From Actinomycetota bacterium (GTDB taxonomy: Bacteria > Actinomycetota > Actinomycetes > Nanopelagicales > Nanopelagicaceae), in NCBI GenBank assembly GCA_009706135.1, contig WLRX01000017.1, positions 1 through 11,770 of the forward strand: a stretch of DNA of 11,770 bases, in the 5' to 3' direction. The notes beneath the pieces are model-generated. The model was not told the origin of the DNA. It saw only the letters and a program-made list of their open reading frames with translations, and ran no database searches. This document shows, one piece after another, positions 9,016 through 11,770 of the stretch. Numbering within the stretch: position 1 is the stretch's first letter; the number at the start of each line of letters is the position of its first letter. Position numbers and translations under genes: made by a program.

Positions 9016-9818
9016 CCCCTGCCCTCTCGAACTCCTAGTGCTAATTGTTGAACGAGGGCACGCACCGCTTTTATTCCCGAATCCAAAGAATCCGCATCAT
9101 TTAATGCATTAATAAATGCTGAACCCACAATCACCCCATCTGCATAGCCAGCCACTTCTTTGGCGTGTTCGCGCGTGGAAACTCCTAGACCAACGGCCAC
9201 AGGAATCTTGGTTACCTTTTTAATTCGATCAACTAAATCTTTGGCCTCAGATGAAACTCCTGTACGTGCACCTGTAACACCCATAAGAGAAGCAGCGTAA
9301 ACAAATCCTGAACATTGTGCAGTGACTTTTTCTAGGCGCGCATCAGTTGTACTTGGTGCTACCACGAATATTGAATTGATATCTGATGAGTGACTTGCAG
9401 CGGTCCAGGGTTGAGCTTCATCCACTGGAAGATCAGGAGTAATAACCCCAGAACCCGAATTAGATGCAATTGATTCTGCAAATTTATCTATTCCATATTT
9501 TTCGATTGGATTCCAGTACGTCATGACAACACTTGGTATTCCAAGAGCAGTCGCATGAGCGAGTGCTTCAAAAACCTCTTTTGCACCAGTACCAGCAATT
9601 AAAGATGCATTAGCTGCTTCTTGAATAGTTGGTCCATCCATTACTGGATCGCTATATGGAAAACCGATTTCGATTGCATCTACTCCTGCGTTGGCGAACG
9701 CATCAATTACTGCTTTGCATCCTTCTTGTGTTGGAAATCCGGCAGGAATATAGGCAATAAGTGCTGCTCTATTTTCTGATCGAGTTCTCGTAAATAGTTG
9801 GTCTAAGGGTGTGCTCAT
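9012..9818 (-). CDS. trpA: Tryptophan synthase alpha chain
   Basis: TrpA cleaves indole-3-glycerol phosphate to indole and glyceraldehyde 3-phosphate and channels indole to TrpB. It has 268 residues, a standard length. The catalytic acids are visible as E50 in AIEIGFP and D61 in PVMDGP (Salmonella E49 and D60). The loop GVTGARTG begins at 180, so T182 corresponds to Salmonella T183, and the phosphate-binding end VGLGVST and VGSAF follow. The ATG at 9818 shares one base with the trpB stop (TAATG). There is little Shine-Dalgarno sequence, so translation is probably coupled to trpB, which suits a 1:1 complex. The stop overlaps the MauE-like gene by 4 bases, tying the trp genes to the envelope genes downstream. 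Confidence 0.98.
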   Translation of the reverse strand: MSTPLDQLFTRTRSENRAALIAYIPAGFPTQEGCKAVIDAFANAGVDAIEIGFPYSDPVMDGPTIQEAANASLIAGTGAKEVFEALAHATALGIPSVVMTYWNPIEKYGIDKFAESIASNSGSGVITPDLPVDEAQPWTAASHSSDINSIFVVAPSTTDARLEKVTAQCSGFVYAASLMGVTGARTGVSSEAKDLVDRIKKVTKIPVAVGLGVSTREHAKEVAGYADGVIVGSAFINALNDADSLDSGIKAVRALVQQLALGVREGRG

Positions 9819-11023
9819 TACAGAGGAATTCCGAAATATTCTGCAGCGGTGACTACATCCTTATCCCCGCGGCCGGAAAGATTAATTAGTAATGTGGAAT
9901 CTTTTCCTAATTCGCGACCAACTTGAAGTGCTCCGGCTAATGCGTGCGCCGTTTCAATTGCGGGAATAATTCCTTCAGTTTTGCATAACAATGAAAATGC
10001 ATACATAGCTTCGGCATCGGTAATAGCGCGATATTCAGTGCGACCAATTTCACTCAGGTAAGCGTGTTCTGGACCAACACCTGGATAATCTAAACCTGCC
10101 GAAATTGAATGTGACTCAACTGTTTGACCATTCTCGTCTTGGAGTAAATAAGAACGTGCTCCGTGTAATACACCTGGTGTTCCACCTGTAATCGTTGCAG
10201 CGTGACGTCCAGTTTCAACACCATCGCCACCAGCTTCTAGCCCGATTAAACGAACATCCTTATCTTTGATGAAATCATAGAAAATTCCGATTGCGTTCGA
10301 ACCGCCGCCGACACATGCAAGAACAGCATCTGGCAACTTGCCAGTGAGTTCTAATACTTGTGTGCGTGCTTCTTCGCCAATAATTTTCTGGAAATCTCTG
10401 ACCATCGTAGGAAATGGATGTGGTCCAGCAACTGTTCCGAAGAGATAGTTAGTTGTTTCAACATTTGTTACCCAGTCACGCATTGCTTCATTAATCGCAT
10501 CTTTAAGAGTTTTGGATCCAGTTGTAACTGGAACAACTTCAGCACCCAGTAATTTCATTCGAACTACGTTAAGTGCTTGGCGCTTTGTGTCTTCTTCGCC
10601 CATATACACAACACATTCCAAGCCCATCAAAGCTGCTGCCGTTGCAGATGCGACGCCATGTTGGCCCGCACCTGTTTCGGCAATAATTCGTTTCTTTCCA
10701 GATCGCTTAGCAAGAAGTGCTTGGCCTAAAACATTATTAATTTTGTGACTTCCCGTGTGGTTGAGATCTTCTCTCTTAAGAATTATTCGTGCACCACCTG
10801 CATGTTCTGCAAATCTCTTAGCCTCTGTAATGATGCTCGGGCGGCCAGAATAAGTCTTATGTAAATGAGCGAGCTCAGCTAAAAACTCTGGATCTTTCTG
10901 CGCCGCATTATGAGCGCTTTCAATTTCATCGAGTGCTCCGATAAGTGCCTCTGGAACATAACGACCACCGAATTGTCCGAAGTGACCAGCTCTAACATCT
11001 GTCGATGACGGATTCATATTCAA
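9818..11023 (-). CDS. trpB: Tryptophan synthase beta chain
   Basis: TrpB is the PLP enzyme that joins indole and serine to give tryptophan. At 401 residues it is full length. The PLP lysine is K94 in HTGSHKINN (Salmonella K87), the catalytic glutamate is E116 in AETGAGQHG (Salmonella E109), and the phosphate-binding [10 protein letters not shown] lies near 236-245. [11 protein letters not shown] at 15-25 is the usual N-terminal motif. Two starts are possible. TTG at 11023 has GGAGAA nine bases upstream and is used here. ATG at 11017, two codons later, is 15 bases from that site but six bases after TAAGAT, which would fit a leaderless message. It begins 3 bases after the trpC stop and overlaps the trpA start by one base. 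Confidence 0.97.
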   Translation of the reverse strand: MNMNPSSTDVRAGHFGQFGGRYVPEALIGALDEIESAHNAAQKDPEFLAELAHLHKTYSGRPSIITEAKRFAEHAGGARIILKREDLNHTGSHKINNVLGQALLAKRSGKKRIIAETGAGQHGVASATAAALMGLECVVYMGEEDTKRQALNVVRMKLLGAEVVPVTTGSKTLKDAINEAMRDWVTNVETTNYLFGTVAGPHPFPTMVRDFQKIIGEEARTQVLELTGKLPDAVLACVGGGSNAIGIFYDFIKDKDVRLIGLEAGGDGVETGRHAATITGGTPGVLHGARSYLLQDENGQTVESHSISAGLDYPGVGPEHAYLSEIGRTEYRAITDAEAMYAFSLLCKTEGIIPAIETAHALAGALQVGRELGKDSTLLINLSGRGDKDVVTAAEYFGIPL

Positions 11024-11038
11024 ATCTTACTGTTCTCC
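11024..11038 (-). promoter_or_regulatory. trpB ribosome binding site and possible -10 element
   Basis: GGAGAA (11038-11033, minus strand) is a Shine-Dalgarno sequence well spaced for TTG at 11023. TAAGAT (11029-11024), overlapping the trpC stop codon, fits a -10 element six bases before ATG at 11017. The two signals imply different starts: a coupled operon message or a separate leaderless one. The first is better supported. Confidence 0.4.
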
Positions 11039-11770
11039 AAGTAATTGCTGCACGGCCAATTCAGGGTCTCCTGCGCGTACTAGCGCCTCGCCAACCAAAA
11101 TTGCGTTGGCTCCAGAGGTTTGGGCGTATTGCACATCGGCAGGGGTAAAAATTCCCGATTCTGCGATGCGAATCACATCGGCGGGAATACGTGGGAGTAA
11201 CTCTTTAAATGCAATCGAATCAACTTCAAGTGTCTTTAAATTTCTGGAGTTAACTCCAATCATTTCGGATGGAGCATCTAGTGCTATTTCAAGCTCCTCC
11301 ATTGTGTGTACTTCAACAAGTGCGTGCATGCCTAACTCTTGCGTTAATGCTAAGTAATCTAAGAGTTGATTTTTCGAAAGTGCCGCCACAATTAACAAAA
11401 CGAGATCTGCGCCATGTGCGCGAGCTTCAAAGAATTGATACTCATCTACCATGAAATCTTTTCGCAAGATTGGCAGGTCTACAGCCTTGCGAACAGCATC
11501 TAAATCTTCTAGCGAACCACCAAATCTGCGACGTTCGGTGAGAACACTAATTGCACTTGCTCCCCCTTTTTCATATTTACTAGCCAACAGGGCGGGATCA
11601 GAAATTGGCGCTAGTGCACCTTTGCTGGGAGATGATCTCTTCACTTCTGCAATAAGTGAGAGCGAGTTGCTGTGAAAAATTGAGATAGAAGAGCGCACGG
11701 GAGCGGCTTTTTCAACAGCTTCAAGTATGTGCGCCCTTGAGAGTTTTCTGGATTCTAAATCTTCCTTGAC
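11027..11770 (-). CDS. trpC: Indole-3-glycerol phosphate synthase (5' end outside window)
   Basis: TrpC closes the indole ring, turning 1-(2-carboxyphenylamino)-1-deoxyribulose 5-phosphate into indole-3-glycerol phosphate. The frame is open to the right edge, and the first visible residues VKEDLESRKLS match the helix near the start of actinobacterial TrpC. Only perhaps 10-20 residues are missing, with 247 seen. A GTG at 11698 could be taken for a start, but it would remove the N-terminal helix. Active-site motifs in visible numbering: AEVKRSSPSKG with E42 and K44, the catalytic LRKDF with K104, then LVEVH, IGVNSRNLKT and RIAESGI. The TAA stop is 3 bases before trpB. This is the monofunctional form, with no TrpF domain attached. 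The rest of the trp genes should lie just upstream. Confidence 0.97.
   Translation of the reverse strand, partial: VKEDLESRKLSRAHILEAVEKAAPVRSSISIFHSNSLSLIAEVKRSSPSKGALAPISDPALLASKYEKGGASAISVLTERRRFGGSLEDLDAVRKAVDLPILRKDFMVDEYQFFEARAHGADLVLLIVAALSKNQLLDYLALTQELGMHALVEVHTMEELEIALDAPSEMIGVNSRNLKTLEVDSIAFKELLPRIPADVIRIAESGIFTPADVQYAQTSGANAILVGEALVRAGDPELAVQQLLGEQ

Noticed and set aside
8636..9112. 158-codon plus-strand ORF opposite the MauE-like gene and trpA
   Set aside because: It is antisense to two well-recognised genes, resembles no known family, and its start is not supported by a ribosome binding site.
11027..11698. trpC starting at GTG 11698
   Set aside because: The frame stays open to the window edge, and the upstream residues (VKEDLESRKLS) match the conserved TrpC N terminus, so the gene is cut by the window rather than starting here.
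1..11770. Mobile element, prophage, defence island or trp attenuator
   Set aside because: All genes are recognisable housekeeping or membrane families in conserved order. There are no transposases, integrases, direct-repeat ends or tRNA. Any trp leader would lie upstream, outside the window.

Overview
The window holds part of one long minus-strand gene cluster. Transcription runs from the right edge (base 11770) to the left edge (base 1). In transcription order the genes are trpC (5' end cut off), trpB, trpA, a MauE/DoxX-type membrane protein, a membrane-anchored DsbA-like thioredoxin-fold protein, lgt, a VIT/CCC1-family metal transporter, gltB, gltD and pyk (3' end cut off). The order trpC-trpB-trpA-lgt-gltB-gltD-pyk is the familiar actinobacterial arrangement, and the protein sequences look actinobacterial (for example the TrpC, Lgt and CGCFGGGG-type MauE motifs). 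Base composition is only moderate in G+C, judged by eye, and gene spacing is extremely tight. That combination suggests a small streamlined actinobacterium, such as the freshwater planktonic acI/Nanopelagicales type. The lineage is inference, because no marker gene is present.

Right part (9012-11770): the last three steps of tryptophan synthesis. TrpC makes indole-3-glycerol phosphate, and TrpA and TrpB form tryptophan synthase. The upstream trp genes and any leader or attenuator lie outside the window. Middle part (7025-9015): an envelope protein-maturation block. The MauE-like protein and the DsbA-like protein form a likely thiol redox pair, and Lgt attaches diacylglycerol to prolipoproteins. 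Left part (1-7022): a VIT-family Fe/Mn transporter, then both subunits of the iron-sulphur flavoenzyme glutamate synthase (GOGAT), then pyruvate kinase.

Most junctions are stop/start overlaps or gaps of 2-13 bases, so the cluster is probably co-transcribed and often translationally coupled. The only real intergenic space is the 112 bases before gltB, which holds a possible promoter and a small inverted repeat next to the gltB ribosome binding site. gltD, lgt and trpB appear to use TTG starts, each behind a recognisable Shine-Dalgarno sequence. pyk and the VIT gene have poor Shine-Dalgarno sequences. Instead each has a TAnnnT hexamer exactly 6 bases before its ATG, which is the geometry of a leaderless actinobacterial promoter, and trpB shows the same hexamer as well.

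I found no mobile element, RNA gene, CRISPR array, defence gene or novel multi-gene system. This is essentially core metabolism. The observations worth a second look concern gene context, start sites and short regulatory motifs.
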